From Lachnospiraceae bacterium (GTDB lineage Bacteria; Bacillota; Clostridia; Lachnospirales; Lachnospiraceae), in NCBI GenBank assembly GCA_017412055.1, contig JAFQOW010000010.1, positions 1 to 64,000 on the forward strand: 64,000 nt of DNA, read 5' to 3'. Position 1 is the stretch's first letter. The number at the start of each line of letters is the position of its first letter. A model generated the notes under the pieces. It saw nothing but the letters and a program-made list of their open reading frames with translations, ran no database searches and was not told the DNA's origin. Position numbers and translations under genes: made by a program. Shown piece after piece: positions 17,896-26,670 of the stretch.

Positions 17896-19371
17896 TTATG
17901 CTAACGCTTTCTCTAACTTCTCAATACCAATCTTAATTCTTCTAATGCTCTCGTCCTTGCCAAGTATCTCTGCAATCTCAAAAGCGCCACCTGGTGTCAT
18001 CTGCTTTCCAGATACTGCAGTTCTAAGTGGCCAGAGAGCTGTACCGTTCTTAATACCCTTGTTAGCCACATATTCCATACAGATATCATGGATGTTGTTC
18101 ATAGAGAAGTCATCTGTAGCCTCGAGAAGTGGGAGTAATTCCTTTAATACTTCAAGAGAGATAGCTGAATCAGTCTTCATCTTCTTGTGTGTGTACATCT
18201 CGATATCGTAGTCAGGTAATTCTTCAAAGAAATCCACGTGATCCTTTACATCAGGAAGCACTTCAATACGAGTTTTAACCAAATCAAGAATCTTCTTTAA
18301 ATCATAATCCTTAGTGATAACTTCTTTGATATATGGCATAGCTAATTCATAGAAACGCTCATTATCCATAGCCTTGATATATTCGCTATTCATCCATCTA
18401 AGCTTTACAATATCAAATACAGAAGGTGACTTATTGATATGACGATAGTCAAACATCTTGATAAGTTCTTCTAATGAGAATATTTCATTATTATCCTCAG
18501 GGCTCCAGCCAAGAAGTGCAATATAGTTTACAACAGCCTCAGAGATAAATCCCTGCTCGATAAGGTCTTCATAAGATGAGTGACCGCTACGCTTACTAAG
18601 CTTCTTGTGGTTCTCATCTGTAATAAGTGGAAGATGAACATACTTTGGAGATTCCCAACCGAAAGCATCGTAAAGTCTCTGGTACTTAGGAGAAGAAGAA
18701 ATATACTCGTTTCCTCTAACTACGTGAGATATTTCCATTAAATGATCATCTACTACATTAGCAAAATTGTATGTAGGGAAGCCATCAGACTTAATTAAAA
18801 TCATATCATCAAGCTCAGCGTTTTCTACAGTAATATCTCCATAAATTTCATCGTGGAAGGTTGTTTGACCCTCACGAGGAACGTTTTGTCTGATTACATA
18901 AGGGATACCGGCAGCAAGGTTTGCTTCGATTTCTTCCTTAGTAAGTGAAAGACAATGCTTATCATAAACTGTGATTTCTTTACCCTCTTCACTGCCTTCT
19001 ACAGCAGTCTTTAATGAATCAAGGCGCTCCTTTGTACAAAAGCAGTAGTAAGCCTCACCCTTCTCAATAAGCTGTTTAGCATACTCAAGGTACATACCAG
19101 TAGCCTGACGTTCACTTTGAACATAAGGACCAAAGCCTTTATCTTTATCTGGACCTTCGTCGTGGTGAAGACCAGTCTTGTCCATAGTACGATAAATAAT
19201 ATCTACAGCACCTTCTACAAGACGTTCTTGATCAGTATCTTCTATTCTTAATATGAAATCGCCACCTTCATGCTTAGCGATTAAATATTCATATAATGCA
19301 GTTCTTAAATTACCAACATGCATTCTACCTGTTGGACTTGGGGCAAAACGAGTTCTAATTTTGTTGCTCAT
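17896..19371 (-). CDS. gltX: Glutamate--tRNA ligase
   Basis: A 491-residue class I synthetase. The HIGH signature reads HVGN (18-21) after APSPTG, the zinc-less connective region follows, and the KMSKS loop is KLSKRSG near residue 250. A C-terminal helical anticodon-binding domain completes it. It charges tRNA-Glu; whether it also charges tRNA-Gln (non-discriminating form) cannot be decided here. The frame extends 17 codons upstream, but ATG 19371 has GAAAGG before it and gives the family N-terminus. Convergent with clpB. Confidence 0.95.
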   Translation of the reverse strand: MSNKIRTRFAPSPTGRMHVGNLRTALYEYLIAKHEGGDFILRIEDTDQERLVEGAVDIIYRTMDKTGLHHDEGPDKDKGFGPYVQSERQATGMYLEYAKQLIEKGEAYYCFCTKERLDSLKTAVEGSEEGKEITVYDKHCLSLTKEEIEANLAAGIPYVIRQNVPREGQTTFHDEIYGDITVENAELDDMILIKSDGFPTYNFANVVDDHLMEISHVVRGNEYISSSPKYQRLYDAFGWESPKYVHLPLITDENHKKLSKRSGHSSYEDLIEQGFISEAVVNYIALLGWSPEDNNEIFSLEELIKMFDYRHINKSPSVFDIVKLRWMNSEYIKAMDNERFYELAMPYIKEVITKDYDLKKILDLVKTRIEVLPDVKDHVDFFEELPDYDIEMYTHKKMKTDSAISLEVLKELLPLLEATDDFSMNNIHDICMEYVANKGIKNGTALWPLRTAVSGKQMTPGGAFEIAEILGKDESIRRIKIGIEKLEKALA

Positions 19372-19515
19372 AAAAACTTTTCCTTTCAAATATAAAATCA
19401 TATCCTCAATAGTATACAACATAAAAATTCATAAAACAATGAGAATTATGTAACTTTTTTTGGTTGAAATGTGGGTGGGGGCGTTTTATAATGTGAGAAT
19501 AAGGAGTAATGAAAT

Positions 19516-21360
19516 ATGAAATCTACGTTCAATGAAGCGCAAATTAACGCCATTAATCATTTTAAGGGACCAGCGCTTGTCCTTGCAGGTCCAGGTTCAG
19601 GTAAAACAACCGTAATAACCCATAGAACAAAAAAATTAATAGAAGAATATGGTGTCAATCCATCAAATATACTTGTGATTACATTTACAAAGGCTGCGGC
19701 AGTACAGATGCAGGATAGATTTACAAGACTTATGGATGGAAAGTATTATCCCGTGTCTTTTGGAACCTTTCATGCGGTTTATTTTAAGATATTGAAATAT
19801 GCTTACAACTATAGTGCTGACAATATATTGAGAGAGGAAAAAAAGGCGGAATATATTAAGGAGATAATAGGAAAGCTACGCCTTGAGATAGACGATATCA
19901 ATGACTTTGTACGAGAGGTTATAGGAGAAATAAGTCTTGTAAAAGGAGAGATGATTGACTTAAATAACTATTACTCAAAAAGTTGTCCAGATGAAAGCTT
20001 TAGAAGATTGTATAAAATGTACAATGACAGATTGGTTAGAGAAAATGTTGTGGATTTTGATGATATGTTGGTTATGTGTTACGACTTGTTAGTTAAGCGT
20101 CCAGATATATTAAAAATGTGGCAGGATAAATATCAATATATTTTGATAGATGAGTTTCAAGATATATGTCGAGTTCAGTACGAGGTGATTAAGCTTTTGG
20201 CAAAACCGCAGGATAATATATTTATAGTGGGTGATGATGACCAGTCTATATATAGATTTAGAGGTGCGAAGCCTGAGATAATGTTTCAGTTTAAAAAGGA
20301 TTATGAAGATGCAGAACAGATATGTCTAAGTACTAATTATAGGTCTACAGATGAGATAATAAAATCTGCTACAATACTTGTAAATAATAATGAAAAGAGA
20401 TTTTTCAAGTCCATAAAAGGTACTGGTAAATTAGGAGAGAAGGTAGAGATAGCTACATTGAAAAACGACAAGGAAGAGACGAAATATATTCTTAAGCTTA
20501 TAGATAATTATTTGAAGCTGGGATATGAATATAATGATATAGCAGTGTTATATAGAACAAATACTAATCCAAGACAATTGGTGGATAAGCTACTTGAATT
20601 TAACCTTCCGTTTAGAATGAAGGATGTTATTCCGAATATATATGAGCATTGGATAACAAGAGATATTCTTACATATATAAGAATTGCATTGGGAAGTAGA
20701 AGTAGAGCTGATTTTCTGCAAATAATCAATAGACCTAAGCGATATATTGCAAGAGATGCTTTTTATGAGGAGGAGGTTTCCTTCTGGAATCTTAAGGAAT
20801 ATTATAGTGATAAGGTGTATGTTATAGAGAGAATTGAGCGATTAAAATATGACTTACAGTGGTTGGAACGCATGTCGCCATATGAAGCTATAAATTATAT
20901 TCGTCATGGAATAGGTTATGATGAATATGTTTTGGAGTATGCTGGTTATAGAAAGATGCGTCCAGAGGAGTTGTACGAAATATTGGATGAGTTACAGGAA
21001 ATGTCCAGTGAATATAAGAACTATGACGATTGGTTTAAACACATAGTAGAGTACGGAGAAGAGTTAAAAAAGCAAAATGCAGAGAAGGTAAATGTAAAGG
21101 AAGGAATAGAATTATCTACTATGCATAGCTCGAAAGGCCTTGAGTACAAGGTGGTGATTATTTTAGGTGCAAATGAAGGAATAACTCCGTACAGAAAAGC
21201 TATGCTAAAGGATGATATAGAAGAAGAAAGACGATTGTTTTATGTGGCAATGACTAGAGCAAAGGAACGCTTACATATATTAAGTGTTAGGGAAAGATAT
21301 GGTAAGGAAGCAGAAATATCAAGGTTTGTCAGAGAAATAAGTGCAATAAAAAAACAGTGA
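19516..21360 (+). CDS. UvrD/PcrA-like superfamily 1 DNA helicase
   Basis: A 614-residue 3'-5' helicase of the UvrD/Rep family. Seen: Q motif (FNEAQINAI), Walker A AGPGSGKT (24-31), motif Ia TFTKAAA, Walker B DEFQD, motif III GDDDQSIYRFRGA, motif IV NYRS, motif V TMHSSKGLEYKVV and motif VI VAMTRAKERL. It is shorter than PcrA (about 740), lacking the C-terminal tail that binds RNA polymerase, so it is a paralogue rather than PcrA itself. Likely DNA repair role. RBS AAGGAG at 19501-19506. A terminator follows at 21372-21402. Confidence 0.9.
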   Translation: MKSTFNEAQINAINHFKGPALVLAGPGSGKTTVITHRTKKLIEEYGVNPSNILVITFTKAAAVQMQDRFTRLMDGKYYPVSFGTFHAVYFKILKYAYNYSADNILREEKKAEYIKEIIGKLRLEIDDINDFVREVIGEISLVKGEMIDLNNYYSKSCPDESFRRLYKMYNDRLVRENVVDFDDMLVMCYDLLVKRPDILKMWQDKYQYILIDEFQDICRVQYEVIKLLAKPQDNIFIVGDDDQSIYRFRGAKPEIMFQFKKDYEDAEQICLSTNYRSTDEIIKSATILVNNNEKRFFKSIKGTGKLGEKVEIATLKNDKEETKYILKLIDNYLKLGYEYNDIAVLYRTNTNPRQLVDKLLEFNLPFRMKDVIPNIYEHWITRDILTYIRIALGSRSRADFLQIINRPKRYIARDAFYEEEVSFWNLKEYYSDKVYVIERIERLKYDLQWLERMSPYEAINYIRHGIGYDEYVLEYAGYRKMRPEELYEILDELQEMSSEYKNYDDWFKHIVEYGEELKKQNAEKVNVKEGIELSTMHSSKGLEYKVVIILGANEGITPYRKAMLKDDIEEERRLFYVAMTRAKERLHILSVRERYGKEAEISRFVREISAIKKQ

Positions 21361-21370
21361 TAAATATAAT

Positions 21371-21402
21371 ATGTAAATGATATGTTAATTGTTTACATTT
21401 TT
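21371..21402 (+). terminator. Terminator after the helicase gene
   Basis: ATGTAAA / TTTACAT stem followed by TTTTT, 10 bases after the stop codon. Confidence 0.65.
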
Positions 21403-21473
21403 ATTAAAATCTGTTAAACTCAAAATTGTGATAATTTTATGAAAGGAAGCCTTATAAAAGGCGAGGTATTAAC

Positions 21474-21788
21474 ATGGCAGGAAAAGAATTAAATAATGAT
21501 GACGAAATGTTTGTAACACTCACACTTGATGATGACACAGAAGTAGAGTGTATAGTGATAACTATTTTTGAAGCAGATGGAAAGGATTATATTGCTCTTC
21601 TTCCAATAGATGATGAGAATGAAGATGAGGGTGAAGTATATCTTTACCGTTATAGTGAGGATGCAGAAGGCAATCCTATTTTAGATAACATCGAATCTGA
21701 TGAAGAATACGAAGTAGTAGCTGATCGTTTTGACGAGTGGCTTGACGAGCAGGAGTATGATGAAATCGTAGGAGATGATGAAGAATAA
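21474..21788 (+). CDS. DUF1292 domain protein
   Basis: A 104-residue, very acidic protein (about one third Asp/Glu). The DUF1292 pattern is clear: VTLTLDDDTEVECIVI, YIALLPID and EVYLYRYSEDAEGNP. Family members are widespread in Firmicutes, usually next to yrrK/mltG genes; no function is proven. Start at ATG 21474 after GGCGAGG; a small stem GCCTT-ATA-AAGGC lies just before. The prepilin gene starts 31 bases downstream and may be cotranscribed. Confidence 0.88.
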   Translation: MAGKELNNDDEMFVTLTLDDDTEVECIVITIFEADGKDYIALLPIDDENEDEGEVYLYRYSEDAEGNPILDNIESDEEYEVVADRFDEWLDEQEYDEIVGDDEE

Positions 21789-21819
21789 TTTATTCGATTC
21801 ATAGGGATGGAGAAGGAAA

Positions 21820-22350
21820 ATGAAGAAGTTTGAGAAAATAGGAAATAATGATAAGGGTTTCTCACTCGTTGAGCTTATAGTAGTAATAGCGATTATGGTT
21901 GTCCTTATAGCGGTGCTAGGTAGCACAATAATTAAACACGTAGACAATTCAAGATATGGAAAGGATATGACAGCGCTTGATTCATTGCATACAGCTATGA
22001 AGCTATATGTAGCTGAACCAAACTCAGTTTTTCCAAATAGTACAGAGGTTATTACATTGAAAAAGCTTTTACAGGGCGACGGAGCTGAAAAATATGATGT
22101 TGGCAATGTAATAGTGCCTGCGATAACAGATACATTTGATATATCAGTGAGCGGTGGGATTGTAACATCTTGTACCTTTAGAGGTGAATCGAAGATGTTT
22201 AAGAATATTGATTGGGATGATATAAAAATAAATATTAATAATGGTCTTATATCTATAGTAGTTCCTGTTAATTCCGGATATAGCAATTTGTATGTACCAT
22301 ATGAAGTTGGCTCATATGAGTGGGAAGATGAGGATAAGGTAAAAGATTAA
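21820..22350 (+). CDS. Type IV prepilin-like protein (N-terminal methylation motif)
   Basis: A 176-residue protein with a type III signal: charged leader, then G13|FSLVELIVVIAI with Glu at +5 of the mature form, and a hydrophobic helix to about residue 35. It would be cleaved and methylated by a prepilin peptidase and inserted in the membrane or a pilus/pseudopilus. The C-terminal domain (about 50-165) is not recognisable. No pilus assembly ATPase, platform or peptidase gene is in the window, so it is an orphan here. RBS GGATGGAGAAGG upstream. Confidence 0.85.
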   Translation: MKKFEKIGNNDKGFSLVELIVVIAIMVVLIAVLGSTIIKHVDNSRYGKDMTALDSLHTAMKLYVAEPNSVFPNSTEVITLKKLLQGDGAEKYDVGNVIVPAITDTFDISVSGGIVTSCTFRGESKMFKNIDWDDIKININNGLISIVVPVNSGYSNLYVPYEVGSYEWEDEDKVKD

Positions 22351-22412
22351 TAAATATTTTAAATTAAATTTACGAAAAAAATTGCCATAAGGTATACTTT
22401 TCTAAAAAGATA

Positions 22413-22421
22413 TGTTATAAT
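22413..22421 (+). promoter_or_regulatory. Extended -10 promoter before the chemoreceptor leader
   Basis: TGTTATAAT at 22413-22421 (TGN plus TATAAT); a weak -35 TATACT lies 17 bases upstream at 22393-22398. Transcription would begin near 22428, 22 bases before the leader hairpin. Confidence 0.65.
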
Positions 22422-22449
22422 GCATTATTAAGAGAAGAGCGTAGACCTG

Positions 22450-22497
22450 TGGAACCTAAGTCTGCGTTAGACGTTAGGTTCTACAGGTTTTTTGTTT
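22450..22497 (+). terminator. Strong intrinsic terminator/attenuator in the chemoreceptor leader
   Basis: Stem of about 19 pairs: ACCTGT-G-GAACCTAA-GTCT pairing with AGAC-G-TTAGGTTC-T-ACAGGT, followed by TTTTTTG. It sits between a good promoter and the chemoreceptor start, so either a short RNA of about 65 bases is made or readthrough is regulated. Confidence 0.75.
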
Positions 22498-22538
22498 TAA
22501 AGTCTATTATATATGCATTATAAGGAGGAATTAAAAAA

Positions 22539-23990
22539 ATGGCAAAAGCTAGCAAAGAAATCTTAGTATTGACGGAGTATATCAATGATTATATGGCAGG
22601 TAAGAAACCAGCGAAACCTATGGTTAAAGATAAGAATATGCAGGCTCTTCTTGTGGGGATTGACACATTAGTTTCACAGGGTAGTAGAATGTCCGAATCA
22701 TCAAAGCAGGTGTTGAATGCAGTAAGCACTATTTCTACATTTGATGTAAAGCTTTCTCATATGTCTACAGGACTTATGAATGTTTCGGGAAGTCTTTCTG
22801 ACTTAAGTGAATCTAACTTGGCAGTAGTGGAAGAGACTACAGCAACTATTAGCCAGGTTAATGATAATATTGATGCTACCACAGATACATTGCAGGATTT
22901 GGCAGCGCATTCAGAGAAGCTTGCAGAGAAGAATAATGAAAGCCGTGAAATTTTACAAGAGGTAGACGAGCTTAAAGAGACTGTTCTTAATAATTCACAG
23001 AATCTCCAGAGCAATATGCAGGAGCTTGTTGAGATGGTTCGTGGAATCGAGGATATCGTAGAAAGTGTTCAAAAGATTGCAAATCAGACAAACCTCTTAT
23101 CACTTAATGCTTCTATTGAGGCAGCTAGAGCTGGCGAGCAGGGTCGAGGCTTTGCAGTAGTAGCTGATCAGGTTCGTATACTTGCAGATGATACAAAGGC
23201 TCAGCTTGAAAGCATGAAGGAATTCGTGGTTAAGATTTACGAGGCGACACAGCATGGTACAGATGCTATGGAGCGTTCGCTTAGCTCTATTGATGAGATG
23301 AGCGTTAAAATCGATATGGTTAGCCAGACAGTTGGTAATAATATAGACATGCTTAGAGAAGTAACAGATTCGGTATCTGATATCAGTGACAGAATGCAGA
23401 ATATTAGAAATGCTACAGCGGAAGTAAATAAGGCTATGGAACAGTGTAGTAAGGATGCTGAGCAGATTACACAGGTAACTAAGAGTGTTAGTGAGGATGC
23501 TAGAGAGAGCGTATCTTATGCTAAGACTGTAGAGACAATTGATAATAATCTTACAGATACTATTTCATATATGTACAAGGGCCTTGAGGATGGCATTTCG
23601 ATGATTTCAAATGCAGAATTCAAGGATGTTATAGCTAAGGCTAAGGAAGCACATATGACATGGATTGATAATCTTACAAATATGGTAGAGAATATGAAGG
23701 TGGAGGCAATTCAGCTTAAGCATCGTAAGTGTATGTTTGGACATTTTTATTATGCTATTAAGGTGAGAAATGAATCCCTTGCAGCTAATTGGAAAAATAT
23801 AGCAGAGATTCATAAGGCTTTCCACTTACAGGGTAGAAAGGCAGTTGAAGCTATAGAAGCAGACAATGAAGATGCAGCAAGAAAAGCACTTCAGATAGCA
23901 ATTGAGCAGTCAGATAAGCTTATGAATATCTTGGATGAATTAGATAAAAAGGTTAATAAGTTAGAAGAAGATGGCGAAATAGCCGTATAA
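22539..23990 (+). CDS. Soluble methyl-accepting chemotaxis protein with C-terminal CZB zinc-binding domain
   Basis: A 483-residue receptor without any membrane segment. Residues 50-350 are the coiled-coil signalling domain; the hairpin tip reads [18 protein letters not shown] with [11 protein letters not shown] after it. The last about 120 residues form a CZB domain: HMTW near 365, HRKCMFGHF near 393 and IHKAFH near 425 supply the expected His/Cys/His/His zinc ligands. CZB receptors sense zinc or hypochlorous acid through the zinc-Cys switch and signal to CheA. RBS AAGGAGG at 22521-22527. No che or flagellar genes are near. Confidence 0.9.
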   Translation: MAKASKEILVLTEYINDYMAGKKPAKPMVKDKNMQALLVGIDTLVSQGSRMSESSKQVLNAVSTISTFDVKLSHMSTGLMNVSGSLSDLSESNLAVVEETTATISQVNDNIDATTDTLQDLAAHSEKLAEKNNESREILQEVDELKETVLNNSQNLQSNMQELVEMVRGIEDIVESVQKIANQTNLLSLNASIEAARAGEQGRGFAVVADQVRILADDTKAQLESMKEFVVKIYEATQHGTDAMERSLSSIDEMSVKIDMVSQTVGNNIDMLREVTDSVSDISDRMQNIRNATAEVNKAMEQCSKDAEQITQVTKSVSEDARESVSYAKTVETIDNNLTDTISYMYKGLEDGISMISNAEFKDVIAKAKEAHMTWIDNLTNMVENMKVEAIQLKHRKCMFGHFYYAIKVRNESLAANWKNIAEIHKAFHLQGRKAVEAIEADNEDAARKALQIAIEQSDKLMNILDELDKKVNKLEEDGEIAV

Positions 23991-24007
23991 ATCAGGATTT
24001 ATTAAGT

Positions 24008-24048
24008 AAAAAAAGTCTCGGAAGTTTTTTTCTTCCGGGACTTTTTTT
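24008..24048. terminator. Terminator after the chemoreceptor gene
   Basis: A-run plus GTCTCGGAAG, T-rich loop, CTTCCGGGAC plus seven T; ten base pairs with one T-G pair, flanked by A and T runs so usable on both strands. Confidence 0.88.
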
Positions 24049-24176
24049 ATGATATAGGAAAGTTCTCTGAACTTCCTATATCATAAAAAACGCTCCGCTA
24101 AGGATCGCACTGCGGCGGAGAAGAAGATGTTGCTAAAGCAACCCGCCGCAGGCGGAGAATCTCGCAAGCGAGATTC
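24048..24176. repeat. Compound palindromic, GC-rich intergenic element
   Basis: Three folded units in series: an inverted repeat of 17 pairs (24048-24085, arms TATGATATAGGAA and TTCCTATATCATA); a nested stem in which CTCCGC (24093-24098) plus CTGCGGCGG (24110-24118) pair with CCGCCGCAG (24143-24151) plus GCGGAG (24152-24157) around an inner GTTGCT-AA-AGCAAC (24129-24142); and GAATCTCGC-AA-GCGAGATTC (24157-24176). The middle part is far richer in G+C than its surroundings. Resembles a REP-like or other dispersed structured repeat; copy number cannot be tested here. Confidence 0.75.
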
Positions 24177-24230
24177 TTTCTTATATAGAAAATAATTGAA
24201 AAAATTACTTAGTATAATAAGAAAATTATT

Positions 24231-25202
24231 TTATAATTCTATGAGGCTTGCACCCCATGTTAAACCACCACCAAAACCAGAAAAAACAATGTATTTAGCA
24301 TTATCTAATGTACCGTCTTTACGCAATTCATCAAAGAGAATTGGAATAGTGGCAGCAGATGTATTACCGTATTTGTTTAAATTGACGGGTAGCTTTTCTG
24401 GTGATACTCCAAGTCGTTTTGCAACTGAAGATATTATACGTACATTTGCTTGGTGAAGAATATAGTAATCGATATCATCAGCTGTTAAAGAAGCTTTTTC
24501 TAAAACTTTATTAATACATTCAGGAACCTTCGTAACCGCAAATTTAAATACTTCCTGACCGTCCATGTGCATATAATAGTTATCTGTTAAGATGTTAGTT
24601 TCTTCTTTGTTTACAAGCATATTTTTTAGAAGAGTGGAACCACCTGTCAACACATGGCCTTTTGAACCATCAGAGCCTGATACAGAGTAGAAGGACTTAG
24701 AATCATCGGCTGTAACTACCATAGCACCAGCGCCGTCACCAAAAAGTACGCAGGAAGACCTATCCGTCCAATCGACGATTTTAGATAAGGTTTCAGCACC
24801 GATTATAAGGATGGTTTTGCACATACCGCTGGAAAGGTATGCGTGTGCAGTGTTTAAGGCAAATAAAAAGCCAGAGCAGGCTGCGTTTATATCAAAACAG
24901 GTTGCATTGATTGCACCGATATTTTTTTGGATAATACTTGCATTATTTGGCAACATAGAATCAGGAGTCATAGTTGCTACAAGTATCATATCAATTTCAC
25001 TTGCTGATATATTTGCGTCCTCTAGAGCGAGAAGTGCAGCTTTGCTAGCTAAATCAGACACACCTTCACCGCTTGATATGTAACGGGTAGAGATGCCGGT
25101 TCTTGAACTAATCCACTCATCGTTAGTATCTACAATTTTTGATAAATCATCATTAGTAACAATATTTTTTGGCACATAGTGGCCACTGCCTAATATTTTC
25201 AT
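24231..25202 (-). CDS. fabH: Beta-ketoacyl-ACP synthase III
   Basis: A 323-residue KAS III. The Cys-His-Asn triad is present: C109 in INAACSGF, H250 in LHQANVRI and N280 in NKYGNTSAATIP; GDGAGAMVV and the closing GFGGGLTWGASLIEL are typical. It condenses acetyl- or branched acyl-CoA with malonyl-ACP to start fatty acid synthesis. The frame extends 30 codons upstream, but ATG 25202 (TGGAG upstream) gives the normal N-terminus. It is a lone gene, away from any fab cluster, with a promoter overlapped by a FabT-like palindrome. Confidence 0.95.
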   Translation of the reverse strand: MKILGSGHYVPKNIVTNDDLSKIVDTNDEWISSRTGISTRYISSGEGVSDLASKAALLALEDANISASEIDMILVATMTPDSMLPNNASIIQKNIGAINATCFDINAACSGFLFALNTAHAYLSSGMCKTILIIGAETLSKIVDWTDRSSCVLFGDGAGAMVVTADDSKSFYSVSGSDGSKGHVLTGGSTLLKNMLVNKEETNILTDNYYMHMDGQEVFKFAVTKVPECINKVLEKASLTADDIDYYILHQANVRIISSVAKRLGVSPEKLPVNLNKYGNTSAATIPILFDELRKDGTLDNAKYIVFSGFGGGLTWGASLIEL

Positions 25203-25278
25203 TAAAAACTCCATTCTGGTCGAAAGACTCAAAGTGTTATATGTAACTTTTATAAAAAACAATTTATAAAATGATAAT

Positions 25279-25295
25279 AGTTTGATTATCAAAGT
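25279..25295. promoter_or_regulatory. FabT-like operator at the fabH promoter
   Basis: Palindrome AGTTTGAT-T-ATCAAAGT. It has the TTTGAT/ATCAAA arms of the FabT (MarR family) fatty acid repressor site of Firmicutes and overlaps the end of the fabH -10 element and +1. No fabT gene is in the window. Confidence 0.65.
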
Positions 25296-25321
25296 ATATT
25301 ATTATTAATGAAATTTGTCAA
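25293..25321 (-). promoter_or_regulatory. fabH promoter
   Basis: On the minus strand TTGACA (25321-25316), 17-base spacer, TATACT (25298-25293), about 90 bases upstream of the fabH start codon. Confidence 0.78.
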
Positions 25322-25385
25322 TACTATGAATGAAATAGTTGCTATTATTTTTATGATATTTGTGGTAGACTATTTAATAAGTTTA

Positions 25386-25412
25386 ATCGCAGTTGCAGTG
25401 CAACTACGATTT
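25386..25412. promoter_or_regulatory. Inverted repeat upstream of the Pr6Pr-like gene
   Basis: AATCG-C-AGTTGC, 3-base loop, GCAACT-A-CGATT then TTTTG. In the leader of the gene at 25444; could be an operator or weak attenuator. Confidence 0.45.
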
Positions 25413-25443
25413 TGTACGACTACACAGCCGGGAGCTTTAGAAT

Positions 25444-26175
25444 ATGTATATTAAAAATAATCGTATAAATTTAATATTTCGTATAACATATCTTTTTATT
25501 TGTGGTTTTGGTATTGTACGTCATTTGAGCCTGCATGATAAAATTAAAAACATAAATATGTTATCGTATTTTACCATACAGAGTAACATTGTGTGTTTTT
25601 TTGTTATGCTTTGCAGTATAGGACATTCTTTTATATCTATAAGAAGAAAAGTGTATCATAACTATGCTAGATTGCATCTGTTTTTAAAAGGCCTGGCATT
25701 AGTTATGATTACCATAACATTTTTAACCTATAATTTGGTACTTACCGGTACAGGATTTAGTATGACTACGGGTTTTAGTGCAGCTTTATCATTAAATGAC
25801 AAGATAGTACATTTTATCGTGCCTGCTCTAACTTGGATTGAATTTCTGGTTTTTCAGCCGAAGGGAAGCTTTAAATTTGTTGATCCATTAAGATGGTTAT
25901 TGGCACCAGTGCTATACTTTATATTTATTATGGTAAAGGCAAGATATGTAAAGCCTGCAACATATGGAATCGGTATTAAAAGATATCCATACTTTTTTAT
26001 GGATGTGGAGACATATGGACCATGGTATGTGATAAAGTATGTTTTTATATTTGCAATAGTCACATTGATTATAGGATATATTATAAGAACAATTGATTTT
26101 GTCTTGGGAATGATATATACTAAAGTGCAAAAATTTAGAATAAAAAAGCGTGCAGCAAGGAGAAAAAGATGTTAA
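25444..26175 (+). CDS. Pr6Pr-like polytopic membrane protein
   Basis: A 243-residue membrane protein with six or seven hydrophobic segments and a basic C-terminus. The pattern YFTIQSNIVCF near residue 41, KIVHFIVPALTWIEFLVF near 120 and RYPYFFMDVETYG near 180 matches the Pr6Pr family of Firmicutes membrane proteins (distant relatives of FAR-17a/AIG1-type proteins). No biochemical role is known. It overlaps the next gene (GNAT) by 7 bases, so the two are translationally coupled. Confidence 0.72.
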   Translation: MYIKNNRINLIFRITYLFICGFGIVRHLSLHDKIKNINMLSYFTIQSNIVCFFVMLCSIGHSFISIRRKVYHNYARLHLFLKGLALVMITITFLTYNLVLTGTGFSMTTGFSAALSLNDKIVHFIVPALTWIEFLVFQPKGSFKFVDPLRWLLAPVLYFIFIMVKARYVKPATYGIGIKRYPYFFMDVETYGPWYVIKYVFIFAIVTLIIGYIIRTIDFVLGMIYTKVQKFRIKKRAARRKRC

Positions 26176-26591
26176 AATTACATGAGAATGAATTGGATAT
26201 AAAAACGTATTTAGGGCTCAGAGCGGCTGTGGGCTGGAAAACATTAGATAATGAACAGGCGATTATGGCATTAAAGAATAGTATATATACTCTCACTGCG
26301 ACTATAGATGATAAAGTGGTGGGTATGGCTAGAATGGTTGGAGATGGAGCAGTGATTTGTTACATTCAGGACTTAGTCGTACATCCTTCTTATCAGAAGT
26401 TAGGTGTAGGACAGGCACTTATGGAAAGGCTGGTTCGTCATGCAGATGAGATAAAGTTGCAAGGGACAGAGCTTATGCTTTGTCTTATGTGTGCTAAGGG
26501 ACGAGAGGGATTCTATGAAAAATATGGCTTTATAGCTAGACCAACTGAAAACCTTGGACCAGGTATGATTATGTATTTAAAGGATAATTAG
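26169..26591 (+). CDS. GNAT family N-acetyltransferase
   Basis: A 140-residue GNAT protein. Motif A is seen in ICYIQDLVVHPSYQKLGVGQALMERLV (given here as the strand IQDLVVHP and the acetyl-CoA loop QKLGVGQAL), and GREGFYEKYGF is the usual motif B. It transfers an acetyl group from acetyl-CoA to an amine of unknown identity. Start ATG 26169 lies inside the stop region of the membrane protein gene, with AAGGAGAAAAAG upstream. Confidence 0.86.
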   Translation: MLKLHENELDIKTYLGLRAAVGWKTLDNEQAIMALKNSIYTLTATIDDKVVGMARMVGDGAVICYIQDLVVHPSYQKLGVGQALMERLVRHADEIKLQGTELMLCLMCAKGREGFYEKYGFIARPTENLGPGMIMYLKDN

Positions 26592-26670
26592 ATTAAGCTG
26601 TCAAAACACTTTAATTTAGATAGTACATATTTTTATATTATATATGAGGACATAAAGATAGGAGAAGGAT

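Noticed and set aside
24000-24180. CRISPR array
   Set aside because: The palindromic units differ from each other and there are no regularly spaced identical repeats or cas genes.
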